7,990 nucleotides of DNA. It comes from Nocardioidaceae bacterium. Lineage in GTDB: Bacteria; Actinomycetota; Actinomycetes; Propionibacteriales; Nocardioidaceae. The stretch spans positions 1 to 7,990 of the forward strand of contig JACCUS010000031.1 in NCBI GenBank assembly GCA_013811715.1, read 5' to 3'. Below are positions 1-6,523 of the stretch, one piece after another (position 1 is the first letter of the stretch; every line of letters begins with the position of its first letter). Below the pieces are notes generated by a model, which saw only the letters and a list, made by a program, of their open reading frames with translations, had not been told where the DNA came from and searched no databases. The translations under genes and the position numbers were made by a program.

Positions 1-211
1 ACAGCCCGTACCCGGCGACGCCGTCCACCCTCTCGGCCGCCAGGATCCCGCTGCGCTTCAACCGGGAGACCGACGACCGCACCGCCGGCTCGTCGACCTC
101 GAGCTCGGCCAGCAGCTTGATGAGGGAGGACACGCTGAACCAGCCTTGCTCGCGCGCGTACAGGCCGTAGACCGTCACGATCAGCTGTTGCGGCGCCTTG
201 ACTGTCGTCAC
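1..211 (-). CDS. PaaX-family transcriptional regulator, N-terminal part (gene runs off the left edge)
   Basis: Seen: reading the minus strand from the GTG at 211-209 gives 70 uninterrupted codons to the window edge, starting MTTVKAPQQLIVTVYGLYAR and continuing through WFSVSSLIKLL, AVRSSVSRLKRSGIL and VDGVAGYGL. Known: this is the winged-helix N-terminus of the PaaX family (usually about 250-300 residues), with the segment around residues 39-55 acting as the DNA-recognition part. PaaX is a GntR-like repressor released by phenylacetyl-CoA in Escherichia coli, and relatives elsewhere control other aromatic acyl-CoA pathways. Context: it is divergent from a CoA ligase gene with 49 bp between the starts, so an aryl-CoA made by that pathway is a likely effector (inference). 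No Shine-Dalgarno precedes the GTG. Instead a TANNNT hexamer ends six bases before it, which points to a leaderless message and supports this start. The effector and C-terminal domains are outside the window. Confidence 0.88.
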   Translation of the reverse strand, partial: MTTVKAPQQLIVTVYGLYAREQGWFSVSSLIKLLAELEVDEPAVRSSVSRLKRSGILAAERVDGVAGYGL

Positions 212-225
212 GGAGAGAGAATACT
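198..225 (+). promoter_or_regulatory. Candidate sigma-70-type promoter of the CoA ligase gene
   Basis: TTGACT (198-203) is a 5/6 match to the -35 consensus. It is followed after 16 bases by AATACT (220-225), a 4/6 match to the -10 consensus. Transcription would begin near 232, leaving a leader of about 29 bases that contains the AGGAGGGG ribosome site at 249-256. The -35 lies inside the first codons of the divergent PaaX-family gene, and the -10 overlaps that gene's own -10 on the other strand, so the two promoters would compete for polymerase and could share one operator. Called from sequence alone. Confidence 0.4.
212..223 (-). promoter_or_regulatory. Probable leaderless promoter of the PaaX-family gene
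   Basis: On the minus strand the sequence TATTCT (223-218) is followed by six bases (CTCTCC) and then the GTG start at 211. With transcription starting on that G, the hexamer sits at -12 to -7, the standard position of an actinobacterial TANNNT -10 element driving a leaderless message. There is no purine-rich ribosome site before the GTG, which fits. No convincing -35 element was seen, which is common for such promoters. Confidence 0.5.
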
Positions 226-260
226 TGGATCGGCAGCCGCCCACTCCAGGAGGGGAATTG

Positions 261-1886
261 ATGCAGCTCACGCCGTCGGCCCACGTCGACACGTTCTGCC
301 GCGACAACCTCCCGCCGGACGAGGCGTTGCCGGAGTTCCGGTTCGACCTTCCGGATGTGCGGTACGCCGACCGGCTCAACTGCGGCGTCGAGCTGCTCGA
401 CCGCACGATCGAGCAGCACGGCGCGGACCGTCCCTGCCTGCTGGCGCCCGACGAGACGGCGTGGAGCTACGGCGACCTGCTGAGGACCTCCGACCAGGTC
501 GCGCACGTGCTGGTCGCCGAGCTCGGCGTCGTACCCGGGAACCGCGTGCTGCTGCGCGGCCCGAACAACCCGTGGCTGGTGGCCTGCTGGTTCGCGGTGC
601 TCAGGGCCGGCGCGGTCGTCGTCACCACGATGCCGCTGCTGCGACCCGGCGAGCTCAGCACCGTGCATGAGATCGCCCGTATCGACGTGGCGCTGTGCGA
701 CTCCCGGTTCGTCGACGACCTGCGGGCGGCCGACCTCGGCGGCGCCCCGATCGTCACGTACGGCGGCGACGCCGACGACGACCTGACCCGCCGGGCGCAG
801 CGGCACGGAGGCGCGTTCGCTCCGGTCGAGACCGCCGCCGACGATGTGGCGTTGCTCGCCTTCACCTCGGGTACGACGGGGCGGCCCAAGGCGACCATGC
901 ACTTCCACCGCGACGTGCTCGCGAACGCCGACACGTTCTCCAAGCACGTGCTCGGGCCGACGCCGGACGACGTGTTCACCGGGACGCCTCCGTTGGCGTT
1001 CACCTTCGGGCTGGGCGGCCTCGTCGTGTTCCCGCTGCACGTCGGCGCGTCGACGCTGCTGGTCGAGAAGGCGACGCCGGACGAGCTCGCCGACCTCATC
1101 GAGGCACATCTGGTGACCGTCTGTTTCACGGCGCCGACCGCCTACCGGGCCATGCTCGTGGCCGGGCGCCCCGAGCGGCTCGCGACCCTGCGTCGCTGCG
1201 TGTCAGCAGGCGAGCACCTCCCGGCGACCACCTGGCAGGCCTTCCGCGACGCGACGGGCGTGCGGATCATCGACGGGATTGGATCGACGGAGATGCTGCA
1301 CATCTTCATCTCCGCAGCCGACGATGCGATCCGGCCGGGTTCGACGGGGGTGCCGGTGCCCGGCTACCGGGCGGCCGTGGTGGATGGGGCGGGCGAGGCG
1401 CTGCCGGCGGGGGAAGTGGGGCGGCTCGCGGTCAAGGGGCCGACCGGCTGCCGGTACCTGGCCGACGAACGGCAGGCGGTGTATGTGCAGAACGGCTGGA
1501 ACATCACCGGGGACACCTACCTGCGAGACGACGACGGCTACTTCTGGTACAAGGCGCGCAGCGACGACATGATTGTCTCCGCCGGCTACAACATCGCCGG
1601 ACCCGAGGTCGAGGAGGCGCTGCTCGCCCACACCGACGTGGCCGAGTGCGCCGTGGTGGGGGTCCCCGACGAGACACGCGGGCAGCTCGTGAAGGCATTC
1701 GTCGTGCTGCGTGACGGGGTTGTCGGTGACGAGGGTACGGCGAAGGAGCTGCAGGTCTTCGTCAAGGCGCAGATCGCGCCGTACAAGTATCCGCGTGCGG
1801 TCGAGTTCATCGACGCGCTGCCGCGGACCAGCACCGGCAAGGTGCAGCGCTTCCGGCTCCGTGAGGTCGAGTCCGCAGCGAAGTGA
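261..1886 (+). CDS. Aryl-CoA ligase of the benzoate/2-aminobenzoate-CoA ligase family
   Basis: Product: ATP-dependent acyl/aryl-CoA synthetase (adenylate-forming, ANL superfamily), 541 residues, cytoplasmic; it would turn an aromatic acid into its CoA thioester with release of AMP and pyrophosphate. Seen: P-loop FTSGTTGRPK at 201-210; the A5 block with IDGIGSTEMLH at 337-347 (Glu344); NGWNITGD at 411-418 with the ribose-binding Asp418; hinge-region Arg433; SAGYNIAGPEVE at 440-451; and a C-terminal PRTSTGKVQR block with the adenylation lysine Lys527. The IDGIGSTEMLHIF and VSAGEHLP stretches resemble benzoate/aminobenzoate-CoA ligases more than fatty-acid ligases. Start: ATG 261 is chosen over the in-frame TTG at 198 because AGGAGGGG lies just before it and the extra 21 residues would overlap the divergent gene. 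Context: beside a PaaX regulator and near an AbmA-like gene, 2-aminobenzoate (as in AbmG of Azoarcus evansii) is the favoured substrate. Salicylate, benzoate or a substituted benzoate are not excluded. Confidence 0.88.
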   Translation: MQLTPSAHVDTFCRDNLPPDEALPEFRFDLPDVRYADRLNCGVELLDRTIEQHGADRPCLLAPDETAWSYGDLLRTSDQVAHVLVAELGVVPGNRVLLRGPNNPWLVACWFAVLRAGAVVVTTMPLLRPGELSTVHEIARIDVALCDSRFVDDLRAADLGGAPIVTYGGDADDDLTRRAQRHGGAFAPVETAADDVALLAFTSGTTGRPKATMHFHRDVLANADTFSKHVLGPTPDDVFTGTPPLAFTFGLGGLVVFPLHVGASTLLVEKATPDELADLIEAHLVTVCFTAPTAYRAMLVAGRPERLATLRRCVSAGEHLPATTWQAFRDATGVRIIDGIGSTEMLHIFISAADDAIRPGSTGVPVPGYRAAVVDGAGEALPAGEVGRLAVKGPTGCRYLADERQAVYVQNGWNITGDTYLRDDDGYFWYKARSDDMIVSAGYNIAGPEVEEALLAHTDVAECAVVGVPDETRGQLVKAFVVLRDGVVGDEGTAKELQVFVKAQIAPYKYPRAVEFIDALPRTSTGKVQRFRLREVESAAK

Positions 1887-1900
1887 CCGGCGCATCCCCG

Positions 1901-2027
1901 ATTCGTCTGTGACCCATTCGCGTGGATGACCCGCCACCTCGCAGCCGAATGCTTGGCTGGCCAGTTCGTCTGTGGCGTTGCCGCATGGATGACGCGCGTC
2001 TTCGCAGACGGATGTGGCTGAGCCCGG
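1901..2027. repeat. Two tandem imperfect copies of a 63-bp hairpin-forming unit
   Basis: This lies between the convergent ligase and acyl-CoA dehydrogenase genes. Unit 1 (about 1902-1964) and unit 2 (about 1965-2027) both begin TTCGTCTGTG and share TGGATGAC, a CGC..CTCG/CTTCG block, CAG.CG.ATG and GGCTG in the same order. Each unit can also fold. In unit 1, ATTCGTCTGTG (1901-1911) pairs with CGCAGCCGAAT (1940-1950), giving nine Watson-Crick pairs, one wobble and one mismatch. In unit 2, TTCGTCTGTG (1965-1974) pairs with CGCAGACGGA (2003-2012), giving eight Watson-Crick pairs and two wobbles. There is no T tract, so it is not a textbook intrinsic terminator. It may still stop transcription from both sides, or be a dispersed intergenic palindrome. 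Confidence 0.65.
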
Positions 2028-2032
2028 GTCGG

Positions 2033-3190
2033 TCAGCGGTAGAGGTCGCGGGCGATGATCGAGCGCTGCACCTCGGTGGCGCCTTCGTAGATGCGCGGCG
2101 CGCGCACCTCCCGGTACAGGTGCTCGAGCAGGTGGCCGCGCTGCAGGGCGGTGGCGCCGTGGATCTGGATGGCGGTGTCCACGACGTACTGAGCGGTCTC
2201 GGTGGCCACCAGCTTGGCCATCGCGGAGCTGGTGGAGACGCCCGCGCGCCCCTCGTCGTACGCCGCCGCCGCTTGGTAGACCATCAGCCGGGCCGACTCG
2301 GTGCGGGTGGCCATCTCGGCGAGCGCGTGGCCGACCGACTGCATCTGCCGCAGCGGCCCGCCGAATGCCGTCCGCGTGCCGGCGTGCGCAATCGCCGCGT
2401 CGAGCGCGGCCTGAGCCATCCCGACGGCGAACGCGCCAACACTGGGCCGGAACAGGTCGAGCGTGCGCATCGCCACCGCGAACCCTCGGTCGGGCTCGCC
2501 CAGCACCTCGTCGGCGCCAACGGGCACGCCGTCGAAGGCGAGCCGGCCGATCGGGTGCGGGGACAGCATGTCGAGGTGCTGCCCGGTCAGGCCAGGACGG
2601 TCCGCGGGTACGACGAACGCGGTCACCCCACGAGCCCCGGCGTCCGGTGTGGTGCGAGCGAAGACCGAGTAGAAGTCGGCCTCGGGCGCGTTGGAGATCC
2701 AGATCTTCTCCCCAGTGAGGCGCCACCCGCGATCACCGTCGGGCTCCGCCGAGAGGGAGAGTGCGGCTGCGTCGGATCCGGCCTCGGACTCGGTCAAGGC
2801 GAACCCCGCCACCGCATCGCCACGCGCCACGGCGGGCACCCATCTCTCCACCTGTTCTCGGGTTCCCGACTGCAGCACCGGGTAGGCGCCGAGCCCCTGC
2901 AGAGCCAGGGCTGTCTCGGCCTCGGTGCAGACCGTGGCTAGCGCCTCGCGGAGCAGGCACAGGTCGAAGGCAGCAGCCTGACGGGAGGCGGCGCCCTCGA
3001 CACCCTCGGTGACACCGGGGAAGAGTCGGGCCAGCAGACCGAGCTCCCCCATCGCCGCGAGCAACGGTCGGTTGACCCGCCCCTCGTCGCCTCGCGCGGC
3101 GATCGGCAGCAGACTGGTCACCGCGGCCCCCCGGACCCAATCAGAGAACGCGACCTGCTCCGCGTTCAGCGCCCAGGCCGAGTCGGGCAC
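2033..3190 (-). CDS. Acyl-CoA dehydrogenase family protein
   Basis: Product: FAD-dependent acyl-CoA dehydrogenase, 385 residues, the usual length, soluble; it would introduce an alpha,beta double bond into a CoA thioester and pass electrons to electron-transferring flavoprotein. Seen: helical N-terminal domain (about 1-125); FALTESEAGSD at 130-140 and WISNAPEADF at 164-173, the FAD/substrate-binding beta-domain signatures; RTAFGGPLRQMQS at 273-285; QIHGATALQ at 342-350; and IYEGATEVQR at 367-376, whose Glu369 aligns with the catalytic base of medium-chain acyl-CoA dehydrogenase. Start: GTG at 3190-3188, preceded by GGAAGGGG inside the end of the upstream gene; only one base separates the upstream TGA from this GTG, so the two are probably translationally coupled. 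Inferred role: oxidation of the alicyclic or ring-opened CoA intermediate downstream of the aryl-CoA monooxygenase/reductase. A short acyl-CoA from an unrelated pathway is the alternative. Confidence 0.88.
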   Translation of the reverse strand: MPDSAWALNAEQVAFSDWVRGAAVTSLLPIAARGDEGRVNRPLLAAMGELGLLARLFPGVTEGVEGAASRQAAAFDLCLLREALATVCTEAETALALQGLGAYPVLQSGTREQVERWVPAVARGDAVAGFALTESEAGSDAAALSLSAEPDGDRGWRLTGEKIWISNAPEADFYSVFARTTPDAGARGVTAFVVPADRPGLTGQHLDMLSPHPIGRLAFDGVPVGADEVLGEPDRGFAVAMRTLDLFRPSVGAFAVGMAQAALDAAIAHAGTRTAFGGPLRQMQSVGHALAEMATRTESARLMVYQAAAAYDEGRAGVSTSSAMAKLVATETAQYVVDTAIQIHGATALQRGHLLEHLYREVRAPRIYEGATEVQRSIIARDLYR

Positions 3191-3191
3191 C

Positions 3192-4019
3192 TCAACGCCC
3201 CTTCCACTGCGGCTCGCGCCTGCCGGTGAACGCGGCGTGGAACTCCCGGTAGTCGTCGCCCTTCATCAACAGCGCCTGGGTCATCGCCTCCAGCTCGACT
3301 GCGCCGGTGAGGTCCATGTCGAGCTCGCGGGTCAGCAGCGACTTGGTGAGGGAGCAGGCCTGCGCTGGCCCACTCGCGAGCCGCTCGGCGAGCCGCCGGG
3401 CGGCGGCGTCGACGTCGCCGTCGTCCACCAGCTCGCTCACCAGGCCCCAGCGTTCGGCCCGCTCGGCAGGCAGCGAGTCGCCGAGCAGCAGCAGCTGGGT
3501 GGCCCGGCCGAGGCCGACGAGCCGTGGCAGCAGGTACGCCGCCCCCATGTCCGCGCCGGCGAGGCCGACCTTGGTGAACAGGAAGGCGAATTTGGCCGAC
3601 CTCGCCATCACCCGGAAGTCGCTGGCGAGGGCCAGCACCGAGCCGGCGCCGGCGGCTGTGCCGTGGATTGCGGCGATGACCGGTGCGGGCGACTCACGCA
3701 TCGCCCGTACGACGTCGCCGGTCATCCGGGTGAATGCAAGCAGCTCGTCCGGGCGCATCTGCAACGTGGCGCCGATGATCTCGTCGACGTCGCCACCGGA
3801 GCAGAAGGCGCGTCCCTCGCCGCGGAGCACAACGACCCGGGTGTCGTCGCGATGCGGGATCTCAGCGAACAGGTCCCGCAGATCGGCGTACATCTCGAAG
3901 GTCAAGGCGTTGAGCTTGTCGGGGCGGTCGAACGTGATCGTGGCGACGCCGTCGGCCCGCTGTAGCTTGAAGTGCTGCCATTCCTTGGTGAAGGGGGCGG
4001 ACCCGCGGAACGGGCTCAT
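3192..4019 (-). CDS. Enoyl-CoA hydratase/isomerase (crotonase) family protein with atypical active site
   Basis: Product: 275-residue crotonase-superfamily protein acting on a CoA thioester; first gene of a two-gene minus-strand operon. Seen: DRPDKLNALTFEM at 31-43, the oxyanion-hole loop FCSGGDVDE at 72-80, HGTAAGAGSVLALASDF at 119-135, and KVGLAGADMGAAY at 150-162. Odd: aligning by eye to rat mitochondrial enoyl-CoA hydratase, the two catalytic glutamates (Glu144 and Glu164 there) fall on Val128 and Phe148 here, so normal hydration is doubtful. Asp157 and the KVG stretch are more reminiscent of MenB, BadI-type ring hydrolases and 4-chlorobenzoyl-CoA dehalogenase. Hydrolysis, isomerisation or ring opening of an oxo/amino-cyclohexene-carboxyl-CoA is therefore possible (inference). 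Start: ATG at 4019-4017 with GGGAGG nine bases upstream. The acyl-CoA dehydrogenase gene follows after one base. Confidence 0.85.
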   Translation of the reverse strand: MSPFRGSAPFTKEWQHFKLQRADGVATITFDRPDKLNALTFEMYADLRDLFAEIPHRDDTRVVVLRGEGRAFCSGGDVDEIIGATLQMRPDELLAFTRMTGDVVRAMRESPAPVIAAIHGTAAGAGSVLALASDFRVMARSAKFAFLFTKVGLAGADMGAAYLLPRLVGLGRATQLLLLGDSLPAERAERWGLVSELVDDGDVDAAARRLAERLASGPAQACSLTKSLLTRELDMDLTGAVELEAMTQALLMKGDDYREFHAAFTGRREPQWKGR

Positions 4020-4042
4020 CGGCAGCGACCTCCCGGTGTCAA

Positions 4043-4064
4043 ACTGGCTGCGTCAGACTGGCTG
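4043..4064. repeat. Short direct repeat ACTGGCTG, 14-bp period
   Basis: ACTGGCTG occurs at 4043-4050 and again at 4057-4064 in the divergent region upstream of both the crotonase gene and the AbmA-like gene. It abuts the inverted repeat at 4067-4083. Direct repeats at a set spacing in a divergent promoter region can be regulator sites, but this one is short and could be chance. Confidence 0.4.
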
Positions 4065-4066
4065 GC

Positions 4067-4083
4067 TCGACCTGTCTGGTCGA
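4067..4083. promoter_or_regulatory. Candidate operator: inverted repeat TCGACC-N5-GGTCGA
   Basis: TCGACC (4067-4072) and GGTCGA (4078-4083) form a perfect 6-bp inverted repeat around a 5-bp spacer. It sits near the middle of the 146-bp region between the divergent crotonase and AbmA-like genes. A second perfect palindrome, CGTATACG (4087-4094), lies four bases further on. The size and position fit a dimeric regulator controlling both transcription units. Nothing shows which regulator binds, and the motif is not clearly present in the 212-260 promoter region. Confidence 0.4.
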
Positions 4084-4116
4084 CAGCGTATACGTCGGGC
4101 GATGCCTCGCGTTCTA

Positions 4117-4146
4117 TTGACGGCCGTTGCGAAGGCGACATACCGT
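4117..4146 (+). promoter_or_regulatory. Candidate promoter of the AbmA-like gene
   Basis: TTGACG (4117-4122), a 5/6 match to the -35 consensus, is followed after 18 bases by TACCGT (4141-4146), which fits the actinobacterial TANNNT -10 pattern. Transcription would begin near 4153, just before the AAGGAGG ribosome site at 4154-4160. The very short leader makes this call uncertain. Confidence 0.3.
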
Positions 4147-4165
4147 GGCGGCGAAGGAGGAGGCC

Positions 4166-6523
4166 ATGCGGATAGCGGTTATCGGCGGCGGGCCCGGCGG
4201 CCTCTACCTCGCGGCGCTGGTCAAGCAGCTCGGCCCCGGTCACGAGGTGACTGTCTGGGAGCGCAACGCCGCCGACGACACGTTCGGCTTCGGGGTGGTG
4301 TTCTCCGACGAGACCCTCGGTGGCATCGAGCACGCCGACCCGATGATCCATACGGCGATGGAGGCCGAGTTCGCCCGGTGGGACGATATCGACGTGCATG
4401 CGCTGGGCGAGGTGATCACCAGCGGTGGTCACGGCTTCGCCGCGATGAGCCGACGCCGGCTGCTCGACATCCTGCAGCGCCGCTGCATCGAGCTCGGCGT
4501 CGCGGTGCGCTTCCGGACCGAGGCGGACGTCGAGGAGCTCGCCGCCGCCCACGACCTCGTCGTGGCCGGCGACGGTGCCAACTCCGCGACGCGGACTCGG
4601 TACGCCGACACGTTCGCGCCGACCCTGGAGACGCGGCGCTGCCGCTACATGTGGCTCGGCACCGACAAGGTGTTCGACGCATTCAAGTTCTACGTCGAGC
4701 AGACCCCGTACGGCGTCATGCAGATCCACGGCTACCCGTACGACACCGAGGGGAGCACGTTCATCGTCGAGATGCACGACCGAGTCTGGGAGGCCGCCGG
4801 CTTCGACACGATGGCGGCCGGCCCATTCTCTCCGGGCGAGTCGGACGAGAAGTCGATCGCACTGATCCGCGAGATCTTCTCCGACGTGCTCGACGGCCAC
4901 GACGTGTGGGCCAACAACTCCCGCTGGATCAGCTTCGCCACAGTCCGCAACGAGACATGGCGGCACGACAACGTCGTACTCCTTGGCGATGCCGCGCACA
5001 CCGCGCACTTCTCGATCGGGTCTGGCACCAAGCTGGCCATGGAGGACGCGCTCGCGCTGGCCGCGTGTCTGCACGAGCACGACGCCCTGCCGGTCGCCCT
5101 GGCGGCGTATGAGGAGGAGCGCCGACCGGTCGTGGTGTCGACGCAGCGGGCGGCGCAGGCGAGCCTGGAGTGGTTCGAGAACCTTGGCCAGTACGTCGAC
5201 CAGGAGCCGATGCAGTTCGCCTTCAACATCATGACCAGGAGCCGGCGCGTCACCTACGACAACCTGCGGGTGCGCGACCACGAGTTCGTCGACCGGGCCG
5301 ACCGCTGGTTCGCCGACCACGAGCGCCGCCGGGGTTTCGGCGACGGCGAGGTGTGCCCGCCGATGTTCCAGCCCTTCCGGCTGCGCGACCTGGAGCTGGC
5401 GAACCGGGTCGTGGTGTCGGCGATGGACATGTACATGGCCGACAATGGGACGCCGAGCGACTTCCACTTCACCCATCTGACCGGCAAGGCGCTGGGCGGC
5501 GCCGGCCTGGTGATGACCGAGATGGTGTGCGTCTCCCCCGAGGGCCGGATCACTCTCGGCTGCTGCGGGGTGTACGCCGACGAGCACGTCGCGGAGTTCC
5601 GGCGCATCACTGACTTTGTGCACCACCAGACCCAGGCCAAGATCGGGATGCAGATCGGACACTCCGGTCGCAAGGGGTCGACCCAGCTGATGTGGGAGGG
5701 CATCGACCTGCCGCTCGCCGACGGGAACTGGGAGGTCGTGGGCCCCTCCCCGCTGGCCTACCGGCCGGGGGTCAACCAGGTGCCCCGGGAGCTGACACTC
5801 GCCGAGCTGGCCGAGATCAAGGGTCAGTTCGTCGACGCCACGGTGCGCGCCGAGCAGGCCGGGTTCGACCTCGTGGAGCTGCACTGCGCACACGGCTACC
5901 TGCTGTCCAGCTTCATCTCCCCGGTCACCAACCAGCGCACCGACGGGTATGGCGGCGCCCTGGACGCGCGGCTTCGCTATCCGCTGGAGGTGTTCACCGC
6001 CATGCGCGAGGTCTGGCCGGATGCGAAGCCGATGACCGTGCGCATCTCGGCAAGCGACTGGGTCGAGGGGGGTGTCGACACCGAGGACGCGGTGCTCATC
6101 GCGCAGGCGTTCGCCGACGCCGGCGTCGACGCGATCGACGTCTCGACCGGGCAGGTGACACCTGAGGAGCAGCCGGCGTTCGGGCGTTCGTTCCAGACGC
6201 CTTTCGCTGATGCGATTCGCAACCGGGTGGGGATCGCCACCATCGCGGTCGGCGCGATCTCGTCGTACGACGACGTCAACTCGATCATCATGGCCGGCCG
6301 CGCCGACCTGTGCGCGCTGGCGCGGGCGCACCTGTACAACCCGAGCTGGACGCTGCATGCGGCGATGGAGCAGGGATACGAGGGACCCGGAGTCCGCTGG
6401 CCGCTGCCGTGGCTGCCCGGCCGGCGCAAGCCGCAGACCGGACGCACGGACGGCCCCAAGCCCCGGCTCCAGTTGGTCCGCGAGGGCGAGCCGGCGATCC
6501 GACACAAGCGCTGGCGCCCATGA
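4166..6523 (+). CDS. abmA: Bifunctional 2-aminobenzoyl-CoA monooxygenase/reductase-like flavoprotein (salicylyl-CoA 5-hydroxylase/oxidoreductase type)
   Basis: Product: 785-residue fusion of two flavin domains. Domain 1 (about 1-385) is a class A FAD monooxygenase: IGGGPGGLY at 6-14, the DG motif VAGDGANSATR at 133-143, and VLLGDAAHTAHFSIGSGT at 271-288. Domain 2 (about 398-735) is an FMN-binding Old Yellow Enzyme: FQPFRLRDLELANRVVVSAM at 401-420, HCAHGYLLSSFISP at 573-586 with paired His573/His576 and Tyr578, TDGYGG at 592-597, VGAIS at 695-699 and GRADLCALAR at 711-720. A Pro/Arg/Lys-rich tail ends the protein. Known: this architecture belongs to 2-aminobenzoyl-CoA monooxygenase/reductase (EC 1.14.13.40), which hydroxylates C5 of anthraniloyl-CoA and then reduces the ring to 2-amino-5-oxocyclohex-1-enecarboxyl-CoA using NAD(P)H and O2. 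Odd: the cysteine that tunes FMN in YqjM-type enzymes (SPMCMYS) is Asp421 here (SAMDMYM). Start: ATG 4166 is preceded by AAGGAGGAGG; an in-frame start at 4127 lies before the ribosome site. Substrate could instead be salicylyl-CoA. Confidence 0.85.
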   Translation: MRIAVIGGGPGGLYLAALVKQLGPGHEVTVWERNAADDTFGFGVVFSDETLGGIEHADPMIHTAMEAEFARWDDIDVHALGEVITSGGHGFAAMSRRRLLDILQRRCIELGVAVRFRTEADVEELAAAHDLVVAGDGANSATRTRYADTFAPTLETRRCRYMWLGTDKVFDAFKFYVEQTPYGVMQIHGYPYDTEGSTFIVEMHDRVWEAAGFDTMAAGPFSPGESDEKSIALIREIFSDVLDGHDVWANNSRWISFATVRNETWRHDNVVLLGDAAHTAHFSIGSGTKLAMEDALALAACLHEHDALPVALAAYEEERRPVVVSTQRAAQASLEWFENLGQYVDQEPMQFAFNIMTRSRRVTYDNLRVRDHEFVDRADRWFADHERRRGFGDGEVCPPMFQPFRLRDLELANRVVVSAMDMYMADNGTPSDFHFTHLTGKALGGAGLVMTEMVCVSPEGRITLGCCGVYADEHVAEFRRITDFVHHQTQAKIGMQIGHSGRKGSTQLMWEGIDLPLADGNWEVVGPSPLAYRPGVNQVPRELTLAELAEIKGQFVDATVRAEQAGFDLVELHCAHGYLLSSFISPVTNQRTDGYGGALDARLRYPLEVFTAMREVWPDAKPMTVRISASDWVEGGVDTEDAVLIAQAFADAGVDAIDVSTGQVTPEEQPAFGRSFQTPFADAIRNRVGIATIAVGAISSYDDVNSIIMAGRADLCALARAHLYNPSWTLHAAMEQGYEGPGVRWPLPWLPGRRKPQTGRTDGPKPRLQLVREGEPAIRHKRWRP

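Noticed and set aside
198..260. Upstream in-frame TTG at 198 as the start of the CoA ligase
   Set aside because: It has no ribosome site and would overlap the divergent PaaX-family start. ATG 261 has a strong AGGAGGGG just before it, and the family does not need the extra 21 residues.
1922..2941. 339-codon plus-strand frame opposite the acyl-CoA dehydrogenase, and the 507-codon minus-strand frame at 1203-2726
   Set aside because: Both are shadows of genes with intact catalytic motifs in other frames, and they run through the convergent spacer without a ribosome site.
3188..3194. Possible fusion or frameshift between the crotonase and acyl-CoA dehydrogenase genes
   Set aside because: The TGA stop and GTG start are separated by a single base and both proteins are full length with complete signatures, so this is ordinary tight operon spacing.
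4017..4040. TTGACA on the minus strand just upstream of the crotonase start as a -35 element
   Set aside because: A -10 placed 16-18 bases on would fall at or within the start codon, which is incompatible with use of the GGGAGG ribosome site lying between.
3307..5112. 601-codon open frame on the plus strand spanning the crotonase gene, the control region and the start of the AbmA-like gene
   Set aside because: It crosses a divergent promoter region and overlaps two well-supported genes. Its translation is low-complexity Arg/Ala/Ser with no family resemblance.
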